From positions 211,600,709-211,664,708 of the forward strand of contig CM057009.1 of NCBI GenBank assembly GCA_029891345.1: a stretch of 64,000 bases of DNA, written 5' to 3'. The notes beneath the pieces were generated by a model. It ran no database searches and was not told the origin of the DNA. It worked only from the letters and a program-made list of their open reading frames with translations. Below, piece by piece: positions 1-12,871 of this stretch. The position numbers and the translations under genes were made by a program. Numbering within the stretch: position 1 is the stretch's first letter; each line of letters opens with the position of its first letter. The DNA is from Dryococelus australis (taxonomy: Eukaryota; Arthropoda; Insecta; Phasmatodea; Phasmatidae).

Positions 1-3000
1 ACTGATTTTCACCAATCTCGGCATAGATTTGATGTTTTATAGAATACCCTACTTTCAACATTTATGAACATACTGATTGCTTATATTGAAAACGGAAGCT
101 TATTAGGCAACTTTCCAAACTAAATATGGTTTATGAGATAATGTTCCTGTGTGTGTGCCTTGGTGTATAGGTGTGTGTACTCGTGAACCGAATATTGCCA
201 AACTCGGTACACATGTAGTACTTTGTAAGGGCTTCCAACTTCCATCATTTTTGGTAACGTGGGGTAATTATTTTCAAAGTCAAGGTATTTAAAATATATA
301 AGTACAATTGTAATTATTTCAACGAAACTCTGTTTGCTAATAACATCTATTACGTGTATCATACGTTCATATACATATAGTATTTGAAGTCATTTTGTAC
401 ACTCGCACCACATGAAAAAATTGAGCTTTTTTTTGCCATATCTCGGATACAAATCCCACTTTTTACCCCAAAATTTGCACACAAGTAAATCTATGTTAGG
501 CCATGTAAACTCACGTGATTTAAGAGGTTCGGACACTTATTTTCAAAACGATAGACCTTTACATATTTCATGTTACTCTACCCAGTCTACCAAAACAACA
601 GAAGTTGGTACTCCGAAACCTACCCCTGTAGTGGAGTTAGTTGCACGCCAGCTGATGGTACGAGTGAGTTGAGGTTTGACCGGCTCTTAACAACAAGGTC
701 TTGAGAGCCGAGCTGATGGCGCGAGTGTTTCTTGACTCGAGTCCTACGTAAGGCGTTCTTGCCTACTTTTATCATTACTGTTATCTTACATATATTTATG
801 TTACCAGTTATAGTAAAATTGTTGTCAACGAGTTATTAAAGACTACCTATCATATAGGATTTGAAGAAAGTAATTAAAATTTCTTTCATCAATGTAGAGA
901 GAAGAAGTGATTATTAAACTTTTTAATTTGACTGAAGGTTTACTTAACTAGTAGAGAAATGACTTAATTTTTTATAGATATCAAATTTATTTTTAACTAC
1001 ACATTTTTTATTTTGTAATATGCAAAATATAAATGTAAATTTATGATAATGATAAAATTCTGTAATTTAAAGCATATGAAAATGTTTCAATTTTTTATTT
1101 AAAAAATAATTTTAATATGTTATTTAAATTTCAAAACTTAATTTTTTAAATTTAATTTTTATGTTAAGTGTAATGAAAAATAATAATTATCAGATTAATA
1201 ATACATGGCTTATAAATTAATTTATTGTCATGTTTCGACAACATTTCTTTGCTAATTAAAAAATAAAAGTAAACAGCATTTCTTTTTAATATGGAAAAAT
1301 TTGTATTTTAATTTTATTTGTGTACAGCATTTTCTTTAAATAATATAATTTTTGTTTGAAAATTTTTTTAATTCGTTTGAAAATGCACTTAAAATCTTAG
1401 TATTATACTATGCTGCCCTTATGAACACTGGCGCTTATATAACATGTATGTATATCTAAAATTACTCAAAATACTTACTTTATTATTTTATAGCATTAAG
1501 GGAAGTATTTTTTTAATGTAATGATTTATTTCTCCTACTATTTCTACTGACAGCAATTAAAAATGTAATTTATAACTTGATTATCCTTTATAACTGCAAA
1601 AGTTAAAATAAAAATAGCTTATTTTGTAAAAACTGTTTGGTAGCCATCAAAGTTGGTAATTAAGCACAACGGTGGATACTATGCAAACGATCAAGTTTTC
1701 ATACCATACCGCATACACATAAGCAATAACGTCCTCAGAACGGCTCAACGAATGTGACCCACCGAATAATATCGGGGATTATTAATGCGTCATAAGGATG
1801 CCAAGAATATACACGAGAAAGCCGTACAAAACTAATAAAATTAAAAAAACCACAACAGAACGGATACTATAGGCAGAGTGAACATTGTACCAAATTGCCG
1901 GTAATTTAACCATTCGGACTTTACAGCCTGATAGTGATAGGAGCAGTGGACACATGAAGGTACCAATCCATTGCTGACAGGTTCTGGAGAAAGCCGACAG
2001 AACACCAAGAGAGAGGATGGTTTTATTGTCAATATAGTGTCAGGAGCTTTCTTGTGCCCGTACAGCGACACATGGCAGTTTAGGAAGAGCACCGTATTTA
2101 TATCAGAAATATTTACAGAAACCTAGCACAAAGAATGGGCGATATTCGCAACCTTGATATGTTCCACCATAAACACCTAACTTCGTCATTATAGTTTGCA
2201 CTGGTATCAGCAGAGCGCAATGTGTAATGATACCGACTTGCAACCTATAGCCTTTAGTGACAATTTATGCTTTTGTTTGCAAATGGATGACCACCGTGCC
2301 AAAAATGAGGAAGACTGCAGGTAATCGCTTCAAGCCCTACCTCACTTTGTAGTAGCACATACCCTACTGACGTGATGGTATGGGTGGCCATAAAATATAA
2401 ATGTCGTTCATATTTTGTAGTGGTACGATAGTTTGCACATCAGTACGACGAGGACATTTTGTGGCTATATATCCCACCTTTCGTAACTGAGTGTGCAGGA
2501 TTCTTTTTCCAGCATGTTCATGTCTGGTTTATCATGTGTATTTAAAACATGTTTCAACATTCCGAGGCATTTATAATGCCTGATGAGTCGAAATCAATAA
2601 TTTGTACAAGATGGGGCCCGAGCTTCCTCAATGTCATAGTGGCCATTATATGGAGCATATTTCACAGCATGTTTGAAAAAACTGGGTTATGATTACAAAA
2701 GTTTATTTACCTGATTCCACAGCCATTTGTATTGACGCATTAATTTGGGAACGAGCTGGCCCAACAAAGTAATAAATGTGGCTTTACAGATGCCGTTAGG
2801 CATAACATTCATCGCGATTCAGTGATATTGTTATAACTTCTTTTTTTCTGTAACACACGTCAATTAAATTACATTTTAAGTCGGCAGTTTCTTCTAGAGG
2901 CATAAATTTGTATGTTATTGAGCCCTGCTAAGTCCAGAAGTGTCCACTGGAACACTGCAATAATGTGGTTTTTTAATGGAACATGTCGTTTTTCTTAAAG

Positions 3001-4224
3001 CCGTAGACTATTTAGATTACTTGCCCAATTCATTGTGTATTTGGGAATTTTTAACTGGCAAAATCCGTACATTATTAAACATTTCCAATCCATTAGTAAG
3101 ATGTTTTCCTTGCTGTGAGCGCTTCTTCCGGCTTTCTGGACGACTGAACAAGGCGAATAATTAAGGTGTATTAATATTTTATTGGCTATTTTCCTTATTT
3201 CTGTATAGATTATTAGCACACAGACATGTTTCCTTATTCCTCGTTTAAGAAAATTGCGCTTCTCCCTTTCTCTACGTATGGTATAATACGTTAAGCCCAC
3301 CAGACTACAAATTCCCTTATCGAACGGCTTGTATTTAGATTAAGGGGTTTCCCACCAAATTGATTACTATGCTTCCCCCTCCTTCAATTTTTTTTAACTA
3401 CTTGCTGCTGCCAGAAACTATACATATTGTGTAAATTCTTTGGGTCATCAGCCATGTCAAAACTTGCCTTTATGCGTTTTGAGCGTACATCACGTCGGTT
3501 TTAAATGTTCAGTTTATTATTTTTTATTTAATGTTACAATTGGCTGTAGCAAGTTCTGTTACTAAATGTATTGGTTTCAAAAGACGTATCTGTAAGATGG
3601 ATATTTGAAATGTAGTTTCGGTTCTCACGTTGGGCTGGACGTCTGCTGCTAATTTTTTTCCCCTTCTGAAATAAAGCCTGCCATTTGCAGATAACTTTCA
3701 CAGAAATGATATAGAACATTTGGATGAAAACCGTACTATAATTTGGAATTCAAAACTAAGGAAATGAGTGCAAAATATAGTATCCTTTATATACATCAAT
3801 AAAGACCTATGCAAATTAAGGTACAATACAATGTCAACACTTAAATTCTTTAATTTTGAAAATATTCCACGCAAATTAATTTTATCACGATATTTTGGGA
3901 ATCATTACATCAGTTATAATTACGATTGGCCATCACAAAAATTTATCCAAATCATGAAAATACCTATACATGAAGTTAAGCATGTAAGGCAAATTTAAAT
4001 GCACCATATTACATATATTTTGATTCATGTGTGTGTCTGAGGCATTTTCAGCGGTCATTGTAATGTACTTTTAAATTGTAAGTCGTCTTCCTGTTTTGTT
4101 CGGTCTCAAAACCGCGGGATTTAAAAACGCCCAATAAATTAACTAGAGCTGCCTCTTTATGCTAAGAGATTGTCTACAGTGTCTCAATAAGTGTTTTATA
4201 ATATGTTTAACTATTGTGTTTTAG
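1..4224. other. Upstream intron or flank, no gene seen
   Basis: AT-rich sequence with no credible exon. Positions 950-1620 are almost pure A/T. Positions 1640-2850 have a somewhat higher G+C content and may be an old unclassified transposon, but no terminal repeats or transposase motif were found. Near 640-740 two short copies of a GCTGATGG-type motif lie about 60 bp apart. If the gene model is right, this is the 3' part of an intron ending at the acceptor TTTTAG at 4219-4224. Confidence 0.5.
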
Positions 4225-4401
4225 AAAAAAGAAGAAGAAAAGAAGGAGGAGAAGAAAGAGAAGAAGGTAGAGGAGGTAAAGGAAGAAAAGAAAGAAGAAA
4301 AAGAGCCTGAAAAGGTCGAAAAGAGAAAAGAAGAACAAGTAGAGAAAAAAGATACAATTAAAGAAAAGGTTGAAACCAAAGTAATAGAAACTAAAGGAAA
4401 G
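4225..4401 (+). CDS. PEVK-type exon 1: K/E-rich segment (59 codons)
   Basis: The exon opens after TTTTAG and closes at AAG|GTAAGC, a strong donor. All 59 codons are open in phase 0. The peptide is extremely charged: runs of K and E (KKEEEKKEE type) with regular valines (KVEEVKEE, PEKVEK, ETKVIETK), which is the signature of the E-rich variant of a PEVK region. It would be a disordered, stretchable polyampholyte in the sarcomere. A coiled coil is possible from composition, but no clean heptads are visible. The next two exons follow within 500 bp, forming the tightest exon cluster in the window. Confidence 0.8.
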
Positions 4402-4619
4402 GTAAGCTCACAGATTTTTATTTATTGAGTTATTTAACTACTTACCAAAACTTACCAAACAACATAATTGATTTATAAATTCATTCATAATCAGGTATAC
4501 GACTCATATAAAGTAATGAACAAGAAAAATATCATGAACTACTATATTATTATAACTTTTATCAGAATATGTTCTCCTAAAATCAGATTTAACACATTAT
4601 ATTTTAATTACTTCTAAAG

Positions 4620-4682
4620 GATGAATCGGAGTCTGACGAACACATGGATGAAGACAGTGAAGAAGAGTGGGATTCTCAGGAG
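4620..4682 (+). CDS. Exon 2: acidic microexon (21 codons)
   Basis: Acceptor CTTCTAAAG, donor GAG|GTACAC. The 21 codons are phase 0/0 and strongly acidic (DESESDE, EDSEEEW), with one Trp and one Met, unlike the lysine-rich exons around it. The serines sit in acidic surroundings resembling casein kinase 2 sites; that is inference from the motif only. It can be included or skipped without changing frame. Confidence 0.65.
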
Positions 4683-4866
4683 GTACACACATAACACACA
4701 ATTTCCATAATTACTATTTTTTATCAACTTCTTCATACAAATTCATTAATATTTTTTTCGCGTGTATTGAAATGTTTTTTTTTTTTTTTACGATTTACAC
4801 ATTATATTTTGTTACTTACATTTTTTGCAATTTTAAATGCAATTTGTTTATTCCATTTACAAACAG

Positions 4867-4914
4867 GAGGTGATTGAAAGAAAAATACCTGACAAGCAAG
4901 TAGAAAAACCCAAG
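4867..4914 (+). CDS. Exon 3: short PEVK-type exon (16 codons)
   Basis: Acceptor TTTACAAACAG, donor CCCAAG|GTAAAA. The peptide starts EVIERKIPDK and ends VEKPK, a classic mixed P/E/V/K composition. It is phase 0/0 and lies 184 bp after exon 2. A 5.3 kb intron follows. Confidence 0.7.
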
Positions 4915-6437
4915 GTAAAAAAAATTAATATTTACTTTTACATTTTGACTAATCATGGTATTCTGCTCTGAACAACATGCACACAGCTTTAATTAACATT
5001 TGTCTGAAAGTAATTTTTTCTAAATTATTATATTTACTATGCGCAGTTGCAGCTTACAGCTGTTATGAGCTTTACCTAATATAATCTGTTGTTAACTTTT
5101 ATCTTAACGAAAAAGTAGTAAGCGCAATTGTTTCGCCATTATAACAATACAAGGAACTGTATATTCGCTTTATACTAATATCTACAAATATTTATACTGA
5201 TACTTCAAAGTTGCTCGTAAGCTGATCGTAAAATTTTAAGTTACGAAACTGTTAGTAATTCAGTGAATATTAACTGCATACAGAAGATTAATATAAAAAC
5301 TATTAACTGCCAGTGCGCAAAAAGATTTTTATAATTGCTCCGCATTATTTTTTACAATACACATTCAACTTCATATGTGTATATTTTAATTCAAGTATCC
5401 ATGTATAGTTCAGTATAGTTCAAAGGTAGTATTCTTGTATTTTTTACTGCTTTTGTTTGAACTGAGGATTTATTTTATATCCTTCATTATTATGTGTAAC
5501 ATTTTATGCATACTTTCTCTTGGGAATAGAGACTAATGTGGTCAAAATCCTAATGTCCCTTGACTGATGCACAAAACACTTAAGGTAAATGTAAAATCAT
5601 AATCTGACTACATAAAAATGAAAATCGCAGATATATTAAAAAATATAAATACTTCTTTGTCAATCTTTCATTCAAAAATGCATGAAACATTTACTAAATA
5701 ATTGTAAAGAATCATAATATTCCTACATTTCAACACATTCGTAACAATTCAAGTGTTTATCAATATTATAATTAAAAAGGAAAGAAATATGGTGTACAAC
5801 TAGTTGAATTATTTTTGACATAAATTTACATTAACAATTTTAAAACTGAAAAATAAAACCAATTCAGCATTAATATGTTTATTAAATTATTTTCAGTTTT
5901 GTTACTCATCAAAAAGATTAACATGTTTTACGTGAATCAATTTAATATGGCATATGAGGTATATTAGAGCTAATGTATATTACGACCCTCATTTTATTAT
6001 GTAATATACCTAATCATCGTTTTAGATATATCTTAAAAATTAAGTAAACGTTTACCTTTACATTTCTTGTTCGCCTTTAAATAATACCGATTTGAAACTC
6101 AAAATAATTAATTGGCTGGTAATAATAAAATCACAATTCTAAAGGCCTATCCAAAAAATTTATTTTAAAAGGTTATAAAAAAAAGTCATTAATTATACTG
6201 TGAATATATATGTATATATATACATATATACACACACACTTATGTATAATGAATTTCTACAAAAACTTTTGTGTCTCGTTAAAAATTTATTTTCTAAAGA
6301 TATTTCATATAAATATATTATGTATTGTACATATTTCAGAATTCACTTTAATAGGCTTACGTGCAATATCTATATTGGCAGCCGTAATTAAATAATAATT
6401 AATTAGTTTAAAAACATATGAAAATATTTAAATCTCA

Positions 6438-7105
6438 TCAGTCATAAATAATTTCATCAACTAGTGATTTGAAAGAATAGCGAATGTCCTTTATCTGAAG
6501 AAGCATTTCAGCTTCCTTAAACCCCAGTAGAGTCTGATAGAAAGCGTTATCGCCAGTCATGAATTCAGTATAATTGTATAACTGCCTTCCAAAATCCACA
6601 AAAGCGTATTGGATGATTGTTCTCCGAGTGAATACTCGGCAAATACAGTGTGTAATGAAGCTGCCACATATCGCTGAGTCTCTAGGATAGTAACTGGGTC
6701 TTCTCCACTCCTATCAATGTCGTAGTAGACGTATGGTACTAATGAGTACATTCGAGTTTTCTCTAACCTGCCGGTCACCATGGATTCCGACATTGCTATC
6801 CATTGGTATAACGAGCAAAACTATGCGACATTCGAGTGCAGAGCTGGACTGAATCGATATGAGTTAATGACAAATCGCGTAAATTGCGGATTGCAGTTTA
6901 TCCGGATTCTGCAGCCATCAGAAGTACTTTGTAAAGATACATCTGTATGAGCTGACATATCGTGTGCTTCGTGTTTTCATGCGAACTGGGCATATAATCC
7001 TCACTTATGATTTTCAGTAGAAAATAGTGCATATTATAGTATTCACGAGTCATTGCTAACAACTTCACATCTGTTTGATAACTCTATCTCAGACGTAATA
7101 TTCGA
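6438..7105 (-). pseudogene. Unrecognised protein-coding fossil, at least three breaks
   Basis: Read on the - strand from about 7105 to a TGA at 6438-6440, protein-like sequence continues through changes of frame. An open stretch of about 56 codons (about 7105-6905) contains AMTREYYNMHYF and YLYKVLLMAAESG and ends in a TAA. After a less certain middle, a second frame (from about 6830) contains YQWIAMSESMV, YVYYDIDRSGEDP and QRYVAASLHTVFAEY. A third frame, entered by an apparent one-base shift near 6605-6620, contains DFGRQLYNYTEFM and LLGFKEAEMLL and ends in the TGA. The composition is globular and unlike the low-complexity introns. I do not recognise the family. It carries no transposase motif I know. 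A processed host pseudogene or an integrated non-retroviral virus gene are possible, unproven readings. Confidence 0.45.
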
Positions 7106-7469
7106 ACAGAAAATATTGCACATTAGTTAATCTGAGTCATATGAGTTCATTTGAACAACCAAATGCGGTTTGAAATCTCTGATCCAAAATCAGCTAGAAA
7201 TGTTTTGAAGTACACCAACAGATAGAACTACGTTCGATTGTTTTCTCGGGAAATTAACACGACTTTATACGCACTTGAATATTATTCAGTAAAATTAGTA
7301 CAAAAATAATTCACTTAAAACGGATAAAACATCACACATCTAGTTTTATCCATAGTCTTCCATGACGTTAAATATTACGAACCAATAGAAACATTTGTCA
7401 CATACTTAATCTCGATCTCTCATTTTGGAAGCAACATCGACGAATCGAAGATCCAGAATCATAAAATTT

Positions 7470-8790
7470 CGTTGGTGCAACACTTTTACATTGGAGCCAA
7501 GATCAAACTGGAGCCTGGTTCAGAACCAGGATCATTCAGTCTCGGATCGGGGAAGATGCTGGTGCAACCGGGCATCATTATTATGCATCCATCAGGTGCC
7601 TTGATCGCCGGTCCCCCTGTGTCTGAACCCTTTGGGTATAACAGGGGTAGGACTTCCAGGACTTAAATTAAGAGGATGACTTGCCAGGTCATCCTCTTGC
7701 CAGACTTTTTGTAACCCGAAGCTTAAATGAGCCATCACGCTACTAATTGATTGCAGTTGAATGCAACCAATAGAAGGAGTTACGCTCCTTCCAATCGCGG
7801 TGGGTGGAAGTGCAACCACCTCACCTATCAACAGTGTTTGCCGGGTTTTCCGACACGCACCACCTTGATGGGGCCGAGGCCTATCCAACCTCTACTCACT
7901 CACTGAGTAAATGTGTCCTCTTCTTGGCGGACCAGACCTGCGCCCCTTCGTAGGAAAGTATCCTTACCTTTCCCAGGACTGGAAGGATCGCTGCCTGGTT
8001 CCAGTAAGGGCAACCCCAAGAATTAGGGTATTCAACCATTGCCACACAGTGTCCAACCCTTGATCAGCACTGCCAAGGCCGGGGCTAATACCGCTGATCC
8101 CCTGGGTACCCACGATTTATTCTGCACATTGCTGTGCTCTGCACATCGAGTTTTCACCCAAGAGAAACCCAACACCTCCGGGACGCCAGACAATCCCTTC
8201 ATTAGTGCTCCACCACCTCGAGATCCACTACAAGCCTCGGTTTAGGGACGTGCAGCCGGCTCGCGGGTCATCACCGCTGGCGAGAAATACAAGTCACCTC
8301 TGGAAGCAGCATGTACTCTCGCCGTGACCGATCACCATTGCACTGGTGGGGCCGTCACTCGCCCAGCGCTTAGTCCTCACTCCGTCAGCCACAGCGTTGT
8401 CCACTGTGTTTCCAGCCCTTACCATCGTGGAGGTGGAGATAGACTTTAGTAAGAGAGGCTATATAATCGCATCTTACCCCATTTCAAGGGGATGGGGCTT
8501 GACCTGCTTCCCCGGCTACACTTGCGGCCGCACCACGCTCATGCAGCCAGGTGACAGATCTCCACCGGAGGGATGAACGAGAAGGAACAACCGCTCCGCA
8601 TGGGTCGCACGTTGCCCCACCAGGCAGAGCCTTACACCCATTACAGGTTGGTTACTCAATTCACCCGTCTGGCCCCACCCCGGCCCCCAGGGCCAACCGG
8701 GCATCAGTCCGAATGGTCCAAATGCCGGAATAATTCTGCGTGTTGGCACGCTGCACCTCGTGACCTTATTACCTGACATCTGTCAAATTC
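7470..8790. repeat. G+C-rich island, probable unclassified interspersed repeat
   Basis: About 1.3 kb of markedly G+C-rich sequence with sharp contrast to AT-rich flanks. All frames have only short open stretches, with no methionine-led protein that looks real. Short internal palindromes occur, for example CCTGGTTCAGAACCAGG near 7514 and AGGATGACTTGCCAGGTCATCCT near 7672. No terminal repeats or target duplication were found. It could be the untranslated part of a retroelement or a satellite-like insertion; the class is unknown. Confidence 0.4.
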
Positions 8791-9039
8791 CGCCAGTTGC
8801 CTATATAATTGTTTCCTGAGTCTTATGGACATGCCTATCTCTCAGTTATTGCGCCAATCAAGATATGCACGTTTTATATTACATGCGCTTTTCTGAGGAC
8901 AATGTACAGGCAACATGCTAAGTATGAAGGTAGAGCCCTCGTAAAGCGCTTGCTCATGTGTAATCGCTCTTAACATAAGTTTTTTGAATCGTTTCACTTA
9001 CTGCCGCTTTACAAAATTATATTATATTCTCATTCTTAA

Positions 9040-9712
9040 GGCTGGAATCACACTTTGCGTTTATGCTGCTGCGACAGAAAGGGATGTGGTGTAGCAGGAC
9101 GATGTGCACGAGTCGTACTGTTCTCTTCAATACAATTAGCAGGACAAGATCTCGTCGCAGTTATCCTATAGCAGTGGATGTGGCAAGTCGTTTGAGGCGC
9201 CATGTTGTTTGAATTAAACACAGGATGAACACTTGAAGCGCAGGTCTTTTTGCGAAAATCGGTGAATCATAGGCACTGGGCTCATCTGTTTCTGATAACG
9301 CGAGGTCCTTTCAATTCTCGTACGCGATATCGCTGATTTCTAACCATGATCTTTCATGACTATTCCTATACGAATAATTTTTCGTACGCTTTTCTCAAAA
9401 TCTTGTCTCTCGTGGATGCGCTCTATAAATTTATCAACGTCGAACAATTTTCTTAGCCGAGTACAGCTAAAAAGAAAGAACCACTTCGGTAAAAACGCAC
9501 AATGTTAACTGGATACCTGACGGCATGTGTCTTCGTTTGGTTTCGTTTGTCTGGTCAACACGTCGCGCCACAGAACGATGCGACAGCGTCCGGTGAATAC
9601 GGCAACGCAGTACAAGTGTGACACCCCTCGTTTTAAATTATGTGTTTTTGGCATCCCGTAGAAACATTCCGGTTCTGCCGCAGCGGCAAAAACCCATTGT
9701 GTGATTCCAGCC
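9040..9712. mobile_element. Harbinger/PIF-like non-autonomous element with about 40-bp inverted repeats and TAA duplication
   Basis: The ends are inverted copies beginning GGCTGGAATCACAC (left) and read in reverse complement from 9712 (right). The first 14 bases are identical, and similarity continues through a GCTGCGRCAGAA block to about 40 bp. TAA occurs directly on both sides (9037-9039 and 9713-9715), and a 3-bp TWA target duplication is the established mark of PIF/Harbinger transposition. The 673-bp body has no transposase frame, so the element would depend on a partner elsewhere. Confidence 0.75.
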
Positions 9713-10201
9713 TAAGGAATTTAATAATCTGTGTTTTTCTTCTTTCACGGTGTCTGTGTTTCTTCTGCTGCTATTAAAAACCGCAATTAAAGTGGAATGC
9801 ATGATTTAAACATTACTAATAGAACATAATTCCGACAGTTTGTATATAATTGTGTAATGTATACATGTTTGAGCTAAATATTTAGATTTTTTCTGATTTC
9901 TGATTAAAATCTTATTATTCAGATTGCTAAGTCTGAGTACTACGAAGCAGAATAATGCTAGCATGGCGTGTTTAAGTTTAGTAAAATTTGTGATAATAAT
10001 TGGAGGTGATTTTTTTTTTTCATTTTCTTGGTTTTTATTCAATTTCCTGGGACGTTTTTAGTTATAAGTTACGTGGTTTACGGTATAGATTCAGTCCTGA
10101 AATTATTCTTATTTAACTTTTATTTATAAATATCGATTTATAAAAGGCAGATAAACCAAACAATATGTGAGTAGATTCTACCTTTATTTTTTTGCCCACA
10201 G

Positions 10202-10237
10202 GATAAAGTTCCACAGAAGAAGCCAAAACTAGAAAAG
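10202..10237 (+). CDS. Exon 4: 12-codon PEVK microexon
   Basis: Acceptor TTTGCCCACAG, donor GAAAAG|GTAATT. The 12-residue peptide DKVPQKKPKLEK is rich in K and P. It is phase 0/0 and matches its neighbours in style. Only 36 bp long, it rests on splice sites and composition and is the exon most in need of transcript support. Confidence 0.6.
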
Positions 10238-10995
10238 GTAATTAAAATTAATTAATTAAATATATATAAGTTTTATTACATATTTATTACTGAAGTTATT
10301 TTTCGGTTACCATTAAATATTCATCGGTTTTGTTTGAAAGCGAAAATAGTATCCCGTGTTTATATTCAGTTATTCCTAAATGCTCATTTTAAAAAACCAA
10401 CGGAAATATCAATCTTAAAATTAATCATTTGATATGAATGAAGATTAAACATATTTTAAAAATAATGTCTACTCTGATAACCCAAATCATTGTCTCAACA
10501 AATAATCCTATACTTGTTTCGAAATAAAATAATTTTTACTACGATTGTAAATGTTAGAATTGATGAAATAATATATTCAAATAATATCAAAACATTTAAA
10601 ACATCGTAAAAATTTGTAAAATAACTATATTTCGTGACAATATGCAAAAACTATTTAAAAAAATTGAATATTATTTGTATTAGACGACTCAAACACGAAA
10701 TAACGTTCCATGCGTACGCGTGTAGTGCTGTAAACATCAAAGGTTACATTTTGAAGTGATTTCTGCGGAGTGGAAAATTATTATGAATAATATTTAATCT
10801 GTACAACGCTGTTTTTCTGGGTTTGATTATTAACCAGGACTGTGACTATTTGTATATCGAAGGCATATTCAAATAATTATAAGTAATTACTTTTGTTACT
10901 GAATCTGTAAGCAGATATATTGAGTTGACTATGCTCTACAGTTTTGACGCATAGTAGGACTTCATTGTAATTTTAACATGCTTTTATTTTTGCAG
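10238..10995. other. Intron between exons 4 and 5
   Basis: A 758-bp AT-rich intron with a good polypyrimidine tract and TTTTTGCAG acceptor. Nothing else was recognised. Confidence 0.6.
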
Positions 10996-11061
10996 GTTGA
11001 ACCCGAGAAGGTAGATTTCCTAAAAGAAGCTGCCAAACTGAAGAAAGTGGAAACCCTTAAG
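10996..11061 (+). CDS. Exon 5: PEVK-type exon (22 codons)
   Basis: Acceptor TTATTTTTGCAG, donor CTTAAG|GTACGT, both strong. The peptide begins VEPEKVDFLKEAAKLKK, with an almost literal PEVK start (VEPEKV) followed by a short helix-prone K/L/A run. Phase 0/0. Confidence 0.75.
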
Positions 11062-12871
11062 GTACGTATTTCCTTGATGAAAAGTATATTGCAAATACTG
11101 ACATAGTAGAACGACTTTATAATTTTCCCGGAACTTAAGTTTATGACCACAAAAGTATAATATTTCTTGATCTTGTCAAATTCATGTTTTAATTTTTGCC
11201 CTCTCTATCTCATTAACCAATATATGTCAAAATTTAATTAATTATGCTAGTGTACCCTCTTACAGAACTGGTACCAGCGAAGAACGCAGAAAAGTATTAT
11301 AATAATATGAACTGAGAGTGATTATTCACAACATAATTTTAATGACTAGGCCTACTTTAGAAGGAAGGTTTTGATCCCTTACAATTCAAAAAATACTCTC
11401 AAAAATACTTCTAGGTTCCAAATGCCATTTAATAGTTCAGAGAATGCTCAACATGAAGTTTTTTAGGAAAAACTGTTTTCAAAAGTGCGTGGTTATGAGT
11501 CCGTTCCTCCACAGACATGGCAGCTCATAACGCAATTGTCCACGACACGCAAGGTTCTTAACTCGAGGAAGAGTAAATTTTTTCACTGCAGCTTGCCAGT
11601 GGCGTATTTCTAAGTGCTTTGCTCAAAAACTGAGTAATTTAAAGCACGACAGCTGTCATGTCTACGTACCATATACTTAGATGCTAATGTGCAAAGTCCC
11701 ATGATGTCCCATCGCTGGCTTCCATGTGAGATTTCTTAACACACTTTTACTTGGAATACAACGATGGGACATTTTAAGCGTACAGCTCCAACGGAAAATC
11801 AAAATACTTGTACAATGTTCTTTAAACTTTAAAGGTGTCAAATATTTTATAAAAATAATTAAAGACCCGAATATCTTAATAATTCATGTGATCCCAGGTG
11901 TCAACTGCATATTTTCGTTGCTTTGGTTTGTTCCAAACTTCTACGTTGATTCTTTATCAATAATTAATAGCTTTTCTTAGAATCTGTAAATTATAAAGAA
12001 ACAACAAACAGTATTTATTGATGCAGCAGACCCTTAACACATTTAGGTAGCTTGAATAGTTGAAAATCTCCGAAGATTTGAACATTGTGAATTGAAGTAT
12101 TGGAATTTCCCGTTATTTAATATTAAACTTTCTCCAATATAATGAAACTATATTTTTATTTAGTTTTTATAATATTCTCGTGTCGTTTGCTTTGCAGACT
12201 TTCAATGTAGTTTTTTTTATTATTGTTGTTCAATTCTTATATTTAGTACGTGTAAATAATTACGTATTAATTTTACTTGTTTACTTCATGTTAATACGAT
12301 AGACAAAAATTATGTACTTCATTTCTGACGAGGAATATATGTTTTATTGTGTAACAGCATTAAATATTACTTGAAAATGTTCCTTGCCAACTCAGGGCAT
12401 ATCATGTGTACTTTAAATTTTGTACGTCTAAGTGTTCCTTTTGTTAATACTTTTAATTAAGTTTGCAGGAGCACCATAATGTTTCAGAACCATCTTTCAT
12501 TCACTATAGACACACATACAATAATGCCGCATTGCATCAAATTATGCCGCAAAAAGAGCAAACACACAGAGTAATTTAAATGTGAAAAAAGATATATTGA
12601 CTGATGGAGATACCAATAGTTGACTTTTCAGCAATCTTTGAACTGGATAACATTTGTGGCAAACCAAGTGTTAACATTCATATTTTTTCAATTACATCAA
12701 GCTGGATGTAAAAAATTGTTCGCTGAAGAATCACATACAAATTACTCATAAAGTACGCATTATTCGATATTGCACACGCAAAATATATTTTTAAAAATAT
12801 TTCTATAAAAATTATTTTAATAACAATAATTATTTAAATGTTTAAATAACATTTTCCAACTTTATTCTCAG
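11062..12871. other. Intron between exons 5 and 6
   Basis: A 1.8 kb AT-rich intron. A weak, unclassified medium-G+C stretch at about 11.44-11.95 kb shows no recognisable gene or repeat ends. Confidence 0.5.

Larger units (their letters stand above)
4915..10201. other. Intron between exons 3 and 4
   Basis: A 5.3 kb intron. It holds AT-rich sequence to about 6.43 kb (with a TA/CA microsatellite at about 6200-6240), an unrecognised coding fossil on the - strand (6438-7105), a G+C-rich island (about 7470-8790) and a Harbinger-like inverted-repeat element (9040-9712). These are listed separately. Nothing else was recognised. Confidence 0.6.

Noticed and set aside
1640..2850. Medium-G+C stretch with - strand open frames
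   Set aside because: Tried as a transposase fossil, but no catalytic block or termini could be identified.
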